From: Prochlorococcus sp. AG-388-D03
GTDB lineage: Bacteria; Cyanobacteriota; Cyanobacteriia; PCC-6307; Cyanobiaceae
Length of the DNA: 64,000 bases
NCBI GenBank assembly: GCA_003279875.1
Contig: QCGN01000001.1
Coordinates: 1-64,000, forward strand
Direction of reading: 5' to 3'
The notes beneath the pieces are model-generated. The model had not been told where the DNA came from. It did no database searches and worked only from the letters and a program-made list of their open reading frames with translations. Within the stretch, counting starts at the first letter, position 1; the number at the start of each line of letters is the position of its first letter. The translations under genes were made by a program, and so were the position numbers. Shown in pieces: positions 16,757 through 29,532 of the stretch.

Positions 16757-16778
16757 CTTAAATTCAATTTAACCCTAG
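16757..16778 (+). promoter_or_regulatory. Pho-box-like direct repeat CTTAAATTCAA-TTTAACCCTAG
   Basis: Two PyTTAA-type units at 11-bp period upstream of phoX-like gene. Confidence 0.55.
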
Positions 16779-16813
16779 AGAACAATTTTTAAATTAGTTA
16801 TCACTTTTATGTT

Positions 16814-18622
16814 GTGGCTGATTTTAATGATGTTGTTTCAAGAAGAAAATTTTTGCAAGGTTCATTTGCTTTAGGCTCTGGAGCATTTATAGCTGCGACA
16901 ATTGGTCCTGCGAAAGCAACTAGTTTCTCAAGTGGTTTTAATGGTATAAGTTTTAATCCTGTGCCAGCTAATGGTAAAGATACAATTACTCTTCCAAAAG
17001 GATTTAGTTGGCATAAAGTTGCATCATGGGGTGATCCATTATGGAGCGGAGTTGATGATTTTGATCAAATAACACGAGGAACAGGAGAATCTCAGGAAGG
17101 GTCTTTTGGGGATAATAATGATGGCATGAGCCTCTTTGATATTGAGGGGAAATCAATTCTTGCAGTCAATAATGAATATTGCAATAGGAAAATAATTTAT
17201 GGAAATAGAGCTAGCGGATTACCAGAAACATCTGATGACGTACGCAAAGGAATTGCTTCGCATGGAGTTTCTATTTTTGAAATAGAAAAGAAATTAGGAA
17301 AATGGAAAATAAAAAAAGATTCACTTTACAACAGGAAAATTACAGGTGATACCAAAATAGCTTTAGATGGACCAGCAGCTGGGTTCTATTTAATGAAAAC
17401 TGATGAGGATCTAACCGGAAAAGTTGCAAAAGGTACTTTCAATAATTGTGGGAACGGCAGAACTCCATGGGGAACTTATCTAGCTTGCGAGGAAAATTTT
17501 CATGGTTACTTTTCTTCACCTTCCGTTCCATCCGCCTCTATTCCGCCAGAACAAGCAAGATATGGTCTAAAGACAAAAGACAAAGGCTATAACTGGGTTA
17601 TGAATCAAGATAGATTTGATTTAGTTAAAAATCCAAACGAAGTTAATAGGCACGGATACATAACTGAAATTGACCCTTCAAAGCCACAATCAATGCCAAG
17701 GAAACATACTGCAATGGGTAGGTTTAAGCATGAGAATTGTGAAGTATCTATTTCTAAAAATGGACAAGTTGTTGCTTATATGGGAGATGATGAACGAGGT
17801 GAGCATCTATATAAGTTCGTATCCAAAGGAAAATATAAAAAAGGTGCTTCTTCTAACTACGATTTATTAACTGAGGGAGAGTTATTTGTTGCTGTTTTTA
17901 ATGATGATGGAACAGGTAAATGGATAAATTTAAAAGAATCTGGAATGAGTGAGCCTGAAATCGCAATTTTCACAAGACTCGCAGCTACTAAAGTTGGAGC
18001 TACAACTATGGATAGACCTGAGTGGGTCGCTGTTAATCCCAAAAAAGTAGAAGCATACTGTGCCTTAACCAATAACAAAAATAGAGGAGTTAAAGATAAT
18101 CAACCAATTAACGCAGTAAATCCAAGAGAAAATAATCCTTACGGACAGATAGTTAGATGGACACCTAGCAATTCAGATCATGCATCAGTAGATTTCAAAT
18201 GGGATCTTTTTGTAATGGCTGGAAATCCTGAAACAGCAGAAGGATTATACAAAGGTTCAGAAAATATAAACAAAGATAATATGTTTAATTCGCCTGATGG
18301 GATCGCCTTTGACTCTAAAGGCAATTTGTGGATTCAGACAGATGGTAAATATAGTAATTCTGGAAAATTTGCAGGAATGGGAAATAATCAAATGCTTTGT
18401 GCAAATCCAAGGACAGGAGAAATTAGTAGATTTCTTGTTGGTCCCAAGGAATGTGAAATTACTGGCATAACTTGGAGTTCTGATAAGAAGACAATGTTTG
18501 TAGGTGTACAACATCCTGGAGAAAAAAATCCAGATAGTTGTCATTTCCCCGATGGAGGTAATAGCGTTCCAAGGTCTACAGTTATTGCCATCACAAGAAA
18601 TAATGGAAGAGCAATTGGATAA
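16814..18622 (+). CDS. phoX: PhoX-type (DUF839) alkaline phosphatase, Tat-exported
   Basis: SRRKFLQG twin-arginine signal; GNNDGMSLF, WGTYLACEENFHGYF, GRFKHENCEV, SPDGIAFDSKGNLWIQTDG motifs. Confidence 0.8.
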   Translation: MADFNDVVSRRKFLQGSFALGSGAFIAATIGPAKATSFSSGFNGISFNPVPANGKDTITLPKGFSWHKVASWGDPLWSGVDDFDQITRGTGESQEGSFGDNNDGMSLFDIEGKSILAVNNEYCNRKIIYGNRASGLPETSDDVRKGIASHGVSIFEIEKKLGKWKIKKDSLYNRKITGDTKIALDGPAAGFYLMKTDEDLTGKVAKGTFNNCGNGRTPWGTYLACEENFHGYFSSPSVPSASIPPEQARYGLKTKDKGYNWVMNQDRFDLVKNPNEVNRHGYITEIDPSKPQSMPRKHTAMGRFKHENCEVSISKNGQVVAYMGDDERGEHLYKFVSKGKYKKGASSNYDLLTEGELFVAVFNDDGTGKWINLKESGMSEPEIAIFTRLAATKVGATTMDRPEWVAVNPKKVEAYCALTNNKNRGVKDNQPINAVNPRENNPYGQIVRWTPSNSDHASVDFKWDLFVMAGNPETAEGLYKGSENINKDNMFNSPDGIAFDSKGNLWIQTDGKYSNSGKFAGMGNNQMLCANPRTGEISRFLVGPKECEITGITWSSDKKTMFVGVQHPGEKNPDSCHFPDGGNSVPRSTVIAITRNNGRAIG

Positions 18623-18653
18623 TGTATAAAAACAAAACTATTAGGCAGAAAAC

Positions 18654-18923
18654 ATGAATATATTTGGTGTTGGAATTCCAGAAATTGCTGTAATTTTTGT
18701 TTTAGCTCTTTTAATATTTGGACCTAAAAAGCTACCAGAACTAGGTCGTTCAATTGGAAAAACATTGAAAAGCTTGCAACAAGCTTCTGGAGAGTTTCAA
18801 AAAGAAATTGAGAAAGCAGTTAAAGAAACTGACGAAGAAGTAATAAATGATGGTTCTGAAGTTTATTCAGACAATAGTTTAATAACTGCCAATATTGATG
18901 AAGATGAAGATGATGACGATTAA
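18654..18923 (+). CDS. tatA: Sec-independent translocase TatA/E-type protein
   Basis: MNIFGVGIPEIAVIFVLALLIFGPKKLPELGRSIG. Confidence 0.9.
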   Translation: MNIFGVGIPEIAVIFVLALLIFGPKKLPELGRSIGKTLKSLQQASGEFQKEIEKAVKETDEEVINDGSEVYSDNSLITANIDEDEDDDD

Positions 18924-18960
18924 AGTCAATTAAATCGTTTTTTTAAGATATATTAGCAAT

Positions 18961-19116
18961 CTAAAGAAAATAGTTTTCATCATTTTCCTCAATACTTGTT
19001 TCGACCCATTCAGGCGGATAGTCGCCAAGTTTGACATATTGATAAAGCTTATCTAGATCTGGATCGTAATAAGTGTCATTGATTTTTGGATCTTTGATTA
19101 CTTTACTTGGATGCAT
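18961..19116 (-). CDS. 51-aa hypothetical protein
   Basis: MHPSKVIKDPKINDTYYDPDLDKLYQYVKLGDYPPEWVETSIEENDENYFL*. Confidence 0.55.
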   Translation of the reverse strand: MHPSKVIKDPKINDTYYDPDLDKLYQYVKLGDYPPEWVETSIEENDENYFL

Positions 19117-19302
19117 AAATAAAATCTGATTTATAAAAGTGAATTTTTAAAAATCATTTATTGCTTTAAATGGTTTGTCTTCAATATTTAAGGCGTAAAA
19201 ATAAAGAAGACTTTTAAAAATTAAGTTGCCAAGATTAAGGAAAAATTAATTTAAAAATAAATTTTTTTTAAACAACTTTAATTGATCAAAACTGTTTTAA
19301 CC

Positions 19303-19465
19303 CCCCTTACCCATTATCACTTTCCTAAAAAGGAAATTTGATGGATAATGAACCTAGAATTGAGCGTTTTCAGTATTCTGTTCACACACCGTTCACACAT
19401 TGTAATTTTCTTATAACTAATTGATATGACTGAACCTAACTACTGGCTAATGAAAAGTGAACCAG
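19303..19465 (+). repeat. EVE-start repeat copy E: promoter and 5' codons of the intact EVE gene (palindrome 19321-19336, DR pair 19380-19401)
   Basis: Parent sequence for the truncated copies. Confidence 0.85.
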
Positions 19466-19893
19466 ATGCTTACAGTATTGATACATTTAAAAGGGATGGA
19501 GTTACATTATGGGATGGTATCCGAAATTATCAAGCACGCAATTTCATGAGAAGGATGAAAATTGGTGATAAAGTTTTTTTTTATCACTCAAATTGTAAGC
19601 CTCCAGGAATCGTTGGTTTTATGGAGGTTATAGATCTGAAAATTGTTGATCCAACTCAATTTCAAAAAGAATCAAGGTACTATGACCCTAAATCAAGTCA
19701 GGAGAATCCTAGATGGGATTGTGTGAAAGTAAAATATCTATTTAAAGCAGATAAATGTTTAAGTTTACCGGAATTAAAAATCTTATTTAATGAAGATGAA
19801 TTATTACTTGTTAAAAAAGGTAATAGATTATCTATCATTCCTGTAGAAAAAAAAATAGCAAAATTGATTCTAGAAAAAATCAAATCAAGTTAA
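19426..19893 (+). CDS. EVE-domain (DUF55) protein
   Basis: YWLMKSEPDAYSIDTFKRDGVTLWDGIRNYQARNFMRRMKIGDKVFFYHSN. Confidence 0.9.
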   Translation: MTEPNYWLMKSEPDAYSIDTFKRDGVTLWDGIRNYQARNFMRRMKIGDKVFFYHSNCKPPGIVGFMEVIDLKIVDPTQFQKESRYYDPKSSQENPRWDCVKVKYLFKADKCLSLPELKILFNEDELLLVKKGNRLSIIPVEKKIAKLILEKIKSS

Positions 19894-19900
19894 ACCTTGA

Positions 19901-20152
19901 TTAATTATCAAAATCCATTGAAAACATTTTGCCTATGTAAAGTCTAGTTAGATCCCTATTTTGGAATCCATTTTGCATCAAAAATCCTGCAATTGCTGCT
20001 TGTAGTATTCTGTACTGATCCCATTTAGGATGATCTTCAACAAATTTAATCATAGCTTTTTGAAGATTTCCATGAAGATCGCATTTGAAGCTAATTATTT
20101 CTTCTTTCTTATTTATAAATGTTTGGTTAACATCGTCATTTAATTCTTGCAT
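19901..20152 (-). CDS. DUF2811-like protein
   Basis: ORF. Confidence 0.6.
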   Translation of the reverse strand: MQELNDDVNQTFINKKEEIISFKCDLHGNLQKAMIKFVEDHPKWDQYRILQAAIAGFLMQNGFQNRDLTRLYIGKMFSMDFDN

Positions 20153-20352
20153 AATTTAAAAAAGTAATACAAATTTCATAGAATACAAAATATATATTTC
20201 TCCAAAAAAAGTAATAAGTCAACTTTTATTATTTCATTAATGTCTCAGTCTGTATTGTTTTGAGAACCTTGTAAGAGAACGGTTTTTAATATAAATTCGC
20301 CTAAATTATAAAAATCTTATAAGTAATATAAAAATTTCTTATGTTTAAAAGT

Positions 20353-20416
20353 TTTTCCACACGAGGCTGTTAAAGAGACATTTTTTCTAATTTACCTGTG
20401 GAAAAGATGTGAAAAA
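20353..20416. promoter_or_regulatory. Cluster of DnaA-box-like sites
   Basis: TTTTCCACA 20353-20361; TGTGGAAAA 20397-20405; TGTGAAAAA 20408-20416. Confidence 0.4.
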
Positions 20417-20468
20417 AATTTTTAAGAACGGGGAATTTTTTTTAAAAAATTCCAATTTAATTAATTTT

Positions 20469-20840
20469 TCAATCCATTGATTCCCACATTTTTTTTATTT
20501 CATAAAATAAATTTTCAGCGGTTGGTATAGGCCAATACATTTCAAAAGATCGCGTTTGCTCCGAACTTTCAAATATTAATCTTAAGTTCCATTCACTTTT
20601 TTTACCTTCTAATTCTGCATACCAAGGCATTTGCTCTATTTCTAAATTGATAAACTCTTCATCCATTAAGTCATCTTTTATTTCCAGCAATTGACTATTA
20701 AGTTTTAAAAGTAGTTTGTATAGTAGTTCAAATTCATGTTTTTGTAACTCAATCGCCCAATTGTTTACCCTAATCAAAAAACAATATTTACCTCTTTTTA
20801 TGTCTTTTATTAATCTCCAATTTTTTTCTTCTACTGACAA
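20469..20840 (-). CDS. DUF1818-like protein
   Basis: ORF. Confidence 0.65.
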   Translation of the reverse strand: MSVEEKNWRLIKDIKRGKYCFLIRVNNWAIELQKHEFELLYKLLLKLNSQLLEIKDDLMDEEFINLEIEQMPWYAELEGKKSEWNLRLIFESSEQTRSFEMYWPIPTAENLFYEIKKMWESMD

Positions 20841-20842
20841 AG

Positions 20843-21079
20843 TTAACCAGGCAGTAAATCTGGCTGATCTTGTTCATCACTAAGTTCAATAATAGATCTT
20901 TGAACTGGTTTGATTGAGGACTCCTCTAACAATCCATCAAAGTCATCAAAACGTCTTTGTTTTGCTCTGAAAGCAATTCTTACAGTAGTTAAGTATCTAT
21001 TAGTAGATTTTCTTATTAAGCTTTCTCCTCTTTTTGCAAGGTCATTATGATCAATATTTGAATTATGTGATACGTTCAT
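20843..21079 (-). CDS. rpoZ: RNA polymerase omega subunit
   Basis: Cyanobacterial omega pattern ([17 protein letters not shown]). Confidence 0.8.
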   Translation of the reverse strand: MNVSHNSNIDHNDLAKRGESLIRKSTNRYLTTVRIAFRAKQRRFDDFDGLLEESSIKPVQRSIIELSDEQDQPDLLPG

Positions 21080-21184
21080 AAAAAATTTTTTTATTTTAAT
21101 TATACAATAGAGTTTACATTAAATTAAATGCTATTAAATTTATAAATTACCAAACGAACTTATAATGTAATTAAGTAAATTGAT

Positions 21185-22750
21185 ATGGAAAATAATTTTT
21201 CAGGAACTCTTGCTCTTGACTTGGGAAATACTAATACCGTAATCGCTTTTCAAGAGGAGAAAGGTAAGGATTCAGTTTTAATAGAAATACCTGGTATTAC
21301 TTCTTCACCTGGTGTTGTACCAACAGTAGTTTGGTTCGAAGGGAGCGAAAACATGGCCAAAATTGGTGTCTCTGCATTGCAAAAGAAAAATTACTCTAAT
21401 TCGGAAATATATTTTCATTCAAATTTCAAAAGATTAATTGGAAATCCTATTGAAAGGAAACATAAGAAATTTTTAAGTCCTATTGAATCAGGTGAAAAAT
21501 TCTTTCAAATTCTTTGGGAAAAAATTCCAAAAGAATTAGACATTAAAAGGCTAGTTTTAACTGCTCCAATTGACACTTATAAAGGTTATAGAAAGTGGTT
21601 AATAAATCTCTGTAAAGGATTACCTATAAATGAGATTGCTCTAGTTGACGAACCAACTGCCGCAGGCATAGGCATCAATGTTCCTTTAGGATCAAAAATC
21701 ATGATTATCGATATCGGTGGGAGTACCATCGATATGAGTGTAATAAAAACACAAGGTGGTGAAGGAAAATCTGCACCTATTGCAGAACTTTTGAAATTTC
21801 AAGGTATTGATGTCAGTTCAATATCAAAGCAAAAAATAAGATGTGCTGAAGTAATAAGCAAATCGGGATCAAAAATAGGGGGTAAAGATATAGATCAGTG
21901 GATTGTTAATTATTTTTTACCTCTAAATCAAGATGATAGAAATCTTTCAATAGCAGAAAATGTAAAATGTAAGCTTAGTAACCCTGAAATTAAATCTGAG
22001 AGAAGATATGTAATCTCATTATTTACAGAAGATAATGAAGAAAAGGAATTTTTTATGAGTAAAGAAATACTAGAAAAAATTTTGATTGAGAATAATTTTT
22101 TAAGTCACTTAAATTCCCTACTTAAGGATTTATTAAACGAAGCCAGAGGAAATTTTTGTCAACCAGATGATTTGAACTCTGTTATTTTGGTTGGAGGAGG
22201 AACACAAATTCCATTTGTTAAAGAATGGATCTCTAATGAGATTTCAGGAATACAAATCAAGTCTCCGCCTCCGATTGAATCAATAGCAGTTGGAGCTTTA
22301 GCTATGACGCCTGGAGTTAAGATTAAAGATATTTTGAATAAAGGTATATCTATAAGATTATTTAACAAAAGAGAACAAAAACATTTCTGGCATCCAATTT
22401 TCTGTAAGGGCCAGACTTGGCCTACAGAAAAACCATTTGAGTTAATTCTTCAAGCCAGTACAGAAGGTCAGAACATATTCGAGATTATTATTGGAGAAAC
22501 TATAACTAAAAGAGACTACGATGTAATTTTTGAGAATGGTTTACCCAAGTTATCAGAGTTTCAAAATGAAGAAGAAGTTCTTAAATGGAATAAAAAACCC
22601 TTAAAAATAAGTTTAAAAAATGGTTGCAAAATTGGAGAAGATTGCTTAAAGCTTTATTTTCGTATTGCAAAGGATTCATCTTTATATATTAGATGTCAAG
22701 ACAATAATAAGGAAGAGTTAGGCGAATTTCTTTTAGGAAATATCTTTTAA
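21185..22750 (+). CDS. Hsp70-family (DnaK-like) protein
   Basis: LALDLGNTNTVIAF, DEPTAAGIG, IIDIGGSTIDMS, ILVGGGTQIP. Confidence 0.85.
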   Translation: MENNFSGTLALDLGNTNTVIAFQEEKGKDSVLIEIPGITSSPGVVPTVVWFEGSENMAKIGVSALQKKNYSNSEIYFHSNFKRLIGNPIERKHKKFLSPIESGEKFFQILWEKIPKELDIKRLVLTAPIDTYKGYRKWLINLCKGLPINEIALVDEPTAAGIGINVPLGSKIMIIDIGGSTIDMSVIKTQGGEGKSAPIAELLKFQGIDVSSISKQKIRCAEVISKSGSKIGGKDIDQWIVNYFLPLNQDDRNLSIAENVKCKLSNPEIKSERRYVISLFTEDNEEKEFFMSKEILEKILIENNFLSHLNSLLKDLLNEARGNFCQPDDLNSVILVGGGTQIPFVKEWISNEISGIQIKSPPPIESIAVGALAMTPGVKIKDILNKGISIRLFNKREQKHFWHPIFCKGQTWPTEKPFELILQASTEGQNIFEIIIGETITKRDYDVIFENGLPKLSEFQNEEEVLKWNKKPLKISLKNGCKIGEDCLKLYFRIAKDSSLYIRCQDNNKEELGEFLLGNIF

Positions 22751-23292
22751 ATTTTATTATTCAAGAATATACCTTCTTCACCATCAACTTGTTTTAGACA
22801 CAATTGTATAGTTTCCTTTTTACTTGTAGGTACTTTTCTTCCACAAAAATCAGGCTGAATTGGTAGTTCTCTATGACCTCTATCAATCATTACTAATAAC
22901 TTTATACTTTTGGGTCTTCCCCAAGTAAGAAGAGCATCCATTGCAGCTCTAATCGTTCTTCCTGTATAAATAACATCATCAACTAAAACAATATCTTTTT
23001 TTTCTACAGAAGTAGGGATATCCGTTGCCTCTATTAAGCGAGTTCCAACTCTATTTTGATCATCTCTATAAAAAGTTGGGTCAATTATTCCTGTTTTTAT
23101 ATTACATCCTGTTTTTATAAACATTTCTTGTCTCAAAACTTCAGCGAGATGAATACCTCTAGTTGGAATCCCTACCAAGAGAACATTATTTAGATCAGAG
23201 ATCTTTTCAATAATTTCAAATGTAAGGCGAGAGAGCGTTTTTCTTAGCTCATTTTCAGTAAGTATTACGATTCTTTTATCTGAATTGGTCAT
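22747..23292 (-). CDS. pyrR: PyrR-like uracil phosphoribosyltransferase/regulator
   Basis: VLVDDVIYTGRTIRAAMDAL. Confidence 0.9.
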   Translation of the reverse strand: MTNSDKRIVILTENELRKTLSRLTFEIIEKISDLNNVLLVGIPTRGIHLAEVLRQEMFIKTGCNIKTGIIDPTFYRDDQNRVGTRLIEATDIPTSVEKKDIVLVDDVIYTGRTIRAAMDALLTWGRPKSIKLLVMIDRGHRELPIQPDFCGRKVPTSKKETIQLCLKQVDGEEGIFLNNKI

Positions 23293-23428
23293 TATTTATT
23301 TAAATAACTTTATTCAATTTCCTTAATAAATTAGCAAAAGCTAACTAAATTACATATAAATTGTATGGAACAGCTTTTACAGCTAAATTAAAGATTGCTT
23401 CTTTAAAGCCCTGCATTTTAATTAAGAT

Positions 23429-25051
23429 ATGTCTAATTTTAGCAGCAAAACTATAAATAAAGTAAAAGTTCCTGTAAGTCCAGTTGTTCTTGCAATCCTT
23501 GATGGATGGGGACATAGAGAAGAAACTTTAGACAATGCTATTAAAAAGGCCAACACACCTGTTATGGACTCTTTATGGCATGCTTATCCGCACACTCTTG
23601 TTAGTGCAAGCGGAGCTGATGTAGGTTTACCACATGGTCAAATGGGTAATTCTGAAGTCGGACATCTCACAATTGGTTCTGGAAGAATTATTCAACAAGA
23701 ACTTGTTAGGATTACAAATATAGTAAAAAACAACGAATTAAATCAAGTGATTGAGTTAGAGGAAATAGCTAATTCAATAAAGAAAAAAAAAGGCACTTTG
23801 CACATCACAGGTTTATGTTCTGATGGAGGAGTTCATAGCCATATTGATCACTTATTAGGATTAATAAAATGGGCCTCTGAAGTTGGTATAGAGAGATTAG
23901 CTATTCATGTTATTACAGATGGAAGAGATACACCAGCAAAAAGTGCTTCTAACTATATAAAACAAATAGAAGATTGTATAAAAGAATTCAACATAGGAGA
24001 AATAGCATCTATATGCGGAAGATATTGGTTAATGGATAGAAATCTATTATGGGAAAGAACAGAAAAAGCTTTTATAAATCTAACTGATCCTAATATTAAG
24101 GTAACAAATATTTCTCCTGAAGATTATTTAAAAAAAAGTTATAGCGCTAGTATTACAGATGAATTCTTAGAGCCTATAAGATTATCTAACAACTTTTTGA
24201 AGGATGAAGATAGTTTAATTTGTTTTAATTTCCGTCCTGATAGAGCTAGACAAATAATAAAAGCTCTCTCCGAAAAAAATTTTGATGATTTCGAGAGAAA
24301 AGACTTCCCTAATGTAGATATACTCACATTCACTCAATATGAATCAAATTTACCAGTTAAAGTAGCTTTCCCACCTGAGTCTCTTAATAACTTTATTGGC
24401 CAGATAGTCTCAGAAAACGGGCTAAAGCAATACAGGACAGCAGAGACAGAAAAATATCCGCATGTTACTTATTTTTTTAATGGAGGGGTAGAAGTTCCTT
24501 TACCTGGAGAAAAAAGACATTTAATTCCATCCCCCAGAGTTGCAACTTATGATATGGCTCCAGAAATGTCTGCTGAAGAATTAACTATTAGTTGCTCTAA
24601 TGCAATAAAAACTGGTGAGTATTCTTTTGTAGTAATCAATTTTGCAAATCCTGATATGGTTGGACACACAGGTAATATGGATGCCGCTGTCAAGGCCATT
24701 GAAACTGTCGATAGATGTATAGGCAAGATAGTTAATGCTACGGGAGAAATGGGCGGTAGTATCCTTATCACGGCAGATCATGGCAATGCTGAAGTAATGA
24801 AAGGTCCTGCTGGAGAGCCTTGGACAGCTCACACTATTAATAAAGTTCCTTTAATTTTTATTGAGGGTGAGAAAAGAAAAATCCCAAATATGGGCAATGA
24901 GATTTATTTGAGAGAGAATGCTGGATTAGCAGATATTGCTCCAACTTTATTAGAAATACTAAATCTTCCAATTCCAAAAGAAATGACAGGGAAATCACTT
25001 ATTAATGAAATTGAACTAAAAGGATATAATAAGGTCGTTCAACATGTTTAA
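23429..25051 (+). CDS. gpmI: 2,3-bisphosphoglycerate-independent phosphoglycerate mutase
   Basis: [34 protein letters not shown]. Confidence 0.95.
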   Translation: MSNFSSKTINKVKVPVSPVVLAILDGWGHREETLDNAIKKANTPVMDSLWHAYPHTLVSASGADVGLPHGQMGNSEVGHLTIGSGRIIQQELVRITNIVKNNELNQVIELEEIANSIKKKKGTLHITGLCSDGGVHSHIDHLLGLIKWASEVGIERLAIHVITDGRDTPAKSASNYIKQIEDCIKEFNIGEIASICGRYWLMDRNLLWERTEKAFINLTDPNIKVTNISPEDYLKKSYSASITDEFLEPIRLSNNFLKDEDSLICFNFRPDRARQIIKALSEKNFDDFERKDFPNVDILTFTQYESNLPVKVAFPPESLNNFIGQIVSENGLKQYRTAETEKYPHVTYFFNGGVEVPLPGEKRHLIPSPRVATYDMAPEMSAEELTISCSNAIKTGEYSFVVINFANPDMVGHTGNMDAAVKAIETVDRCIGKIVNATGEMGGSILITADHGNAEVMKGPAGEPWTAHTINKVPLIFIEGEKRKIPNMGNEIYLRENAGLADIAPTLLEILNLPIPKEMTGKSLINEIELKGYNKVVQHV

Positions 25052-25076
25052 ATTAAATACGTAGAAGGTACAAAAC

Positions 25077-25301
25077 ATGAGTCAAATATTTACTTGGGTA
25101 TGGGTTATTTCTGGAATTCTTCTAATACTTTTAGTTTTACTTCATAGTCCCAAAGGAGACGGCATGGGAGGAATAGCAGCTAGTGGGAGCTCAATGTTTA
25201 CAAGCGCTAGTAGTGCAGAAGCATCACTTAACAAAATAACTTGGACTATTTTAATAATATTTTTATCTCTTGCAATTATTCTTAGCGCTGGTTGGATTTA
25301 G
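25077..25301 (+). CDS. secG: Preprotein translocase SecG
   Basis: Two TM with HSPKGDGMGG. Confidence 0.85.
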   Translation: MSQIFTWVWVISGILLILLVLLHSPKGDGMGGIAASGSSMFTSASSAEASLNKITWTILIIFLSLAIILSAGWI

Positions 25302-25346
25302 TATTTTAAAATCAAATTAATTTATATTTGGATTTTTTTGAATAAA

Positions 25347-25375
25347 AAAAGGGATTGTTTTTAACAATCCCTTTT
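25347..25375. terminator. Bidirectional intrinsic terminator between secG and groL
   Basis: AAAAGGGATTGTT-TTT-AACAATCCCTTTT, 13-bp perfect stem. Confidence 0.9.
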
Positions 25376-25395
25376 AAATTAAACAATTAAGTTAT

Positions 25396-27057
<1,662 letters not shown>

Positions 27058-27081
27058 TTAATAATTTTTGAAACAAATAAT

Positions 27082-27393
27082 TTAGCTTACTACAGCCAAA
27101 ATATCTTTTTCTGAAAGCAAGACGTACTCATCTCCTCCCAATTTAATGTCTGTTCCAGCATATTTGCTGTACAAGACTTTGTCGCCAATACTCACTTCGG
27201 GAGTTTGCCGAGAACCATCATCGTTAAGTTTCCCAGGTCCAACCTGAGCAACTTCTCCTACTTGTGGTTTTTCTTTGGCTGAGTCAGGCAAAAGGATGCC
27301 CCCAGCAGTTTTTTCCTCAGATTCGGAAACTTTGATAAATATTCTATCTCCCAGTGGTTTGACTGTAGAGACTGTAAGTGAAACAGCTGCCAT
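27082..27393 (-). CDS. groS: Co-chaperonin GroES
   Basis: [33 protein letters not shown]. Confidence 0.97.
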   Translation of the reverse strand: MAAVSLTVSTVKPLGDRIFIKVSESEEKTAGGILLPDSAKEKPQVGEVAQVGPGKLNDDGSRQTPEVSIGDKVLYSKYAGTDIKLGGDEYVLLSEKDILAVVS

Positions 27394-27505
27394 AGATTAA
27401 TGGAGGGTCATAATTGCGACGCTATGCGTCAAAAAATTGGAAAGAGCATAACTCGAACCGTATGATGAACAACATAATCTGTCATGCAACAATTAAACCA
27501 CTCTT

Positions 27506-27533
27506 TAACTGTGCGGTTGGCCGAACCCAGTTA
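27506..27533 (+). other. Hairpin in the atpD leader
   Basis: TAACTG…GGTT-GGCCG-AACC-CAGTTA. Confidence 0.5.
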
Positions 27534-27592
27534 ACGAATATACCCTCGGGGTGGTAATATTTCGCATTATGAGCTGTTCTAAAATCAGCTAA

Positions 27593-29074
<1,482 letters not shown>

Positions 29075-29124
29075 ATTTTCAACTTTTTTATAAATAATTT
29101 TAAAAACTTTAAAAATTCAAATTA

Positions 29125-29529
29125 ATGGCAATTTCACTCAAGGTTTTAGCTCCAAACCAGAATGTTTACGAAGGGGATGCTGAAGAGGTAATTCTTCCAA
29201 GCACCACTGGTCAAATTGGGGTCCTCCCAGGACATATATCTTTAGTTACCGCAATTGATATTGGTGTACTAAGACTAAGAATGAATTCAAAATGGAAATC
29301 TATAGCCTTAATGGGTGGCTTTGCTGAAATTGAATCAGATGAAGTTATAGTTTTAGTAAACAGCGCTGAAATTGGTTCTGAAATTAATATACAAAATGCT
29401 GAGGATGCTCTTAAAAATGCAAAATTAGCAATTAGCAAATTTCCTGAAAATGAAAAAAGTCCAGAAAAGATAAAAGCACTTAATGAAATATCAAAGGCTG
29501 AGGCAAGAATTCAAGCATCAAAAAACTAA
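29125..29529 (+). CDS. atpC: ATP synthase epsilon subunit
   Basis: Epsilon family pattern downstream of atpD. Confidence 0.95.
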   Translation: MAISLKVLAPNQNVYEGDAEEVILPSTTGQIGVLPGHISLVTAIDIGVLRLRMNSKWKSIALMGGFAEIESDEVIVLVNSAEIGSEINIQNAEDALKNAKLAISKFPENEKSPEKIKALNEISKAEARIQASKN

Positions 29530-29532
29530 ATT

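Noticed and set aside
1116-19401. CRISPR-like array
   Set aside because: Repeats are either immediate 11-bp pairs or kilobases apart; no regular spacers and no cas genes
1-19426. Prophage or transposon
   Set aside because: No recognisable integrase, transposase, terminase, capsid or replication gene among the ORFs
20340-20420. Chromosomal origin
   Set aside because: Only two good DnaA boxes plus one degenerate, and no dnaA/dnaN neighbours; kept only as a DnaA-box cluster
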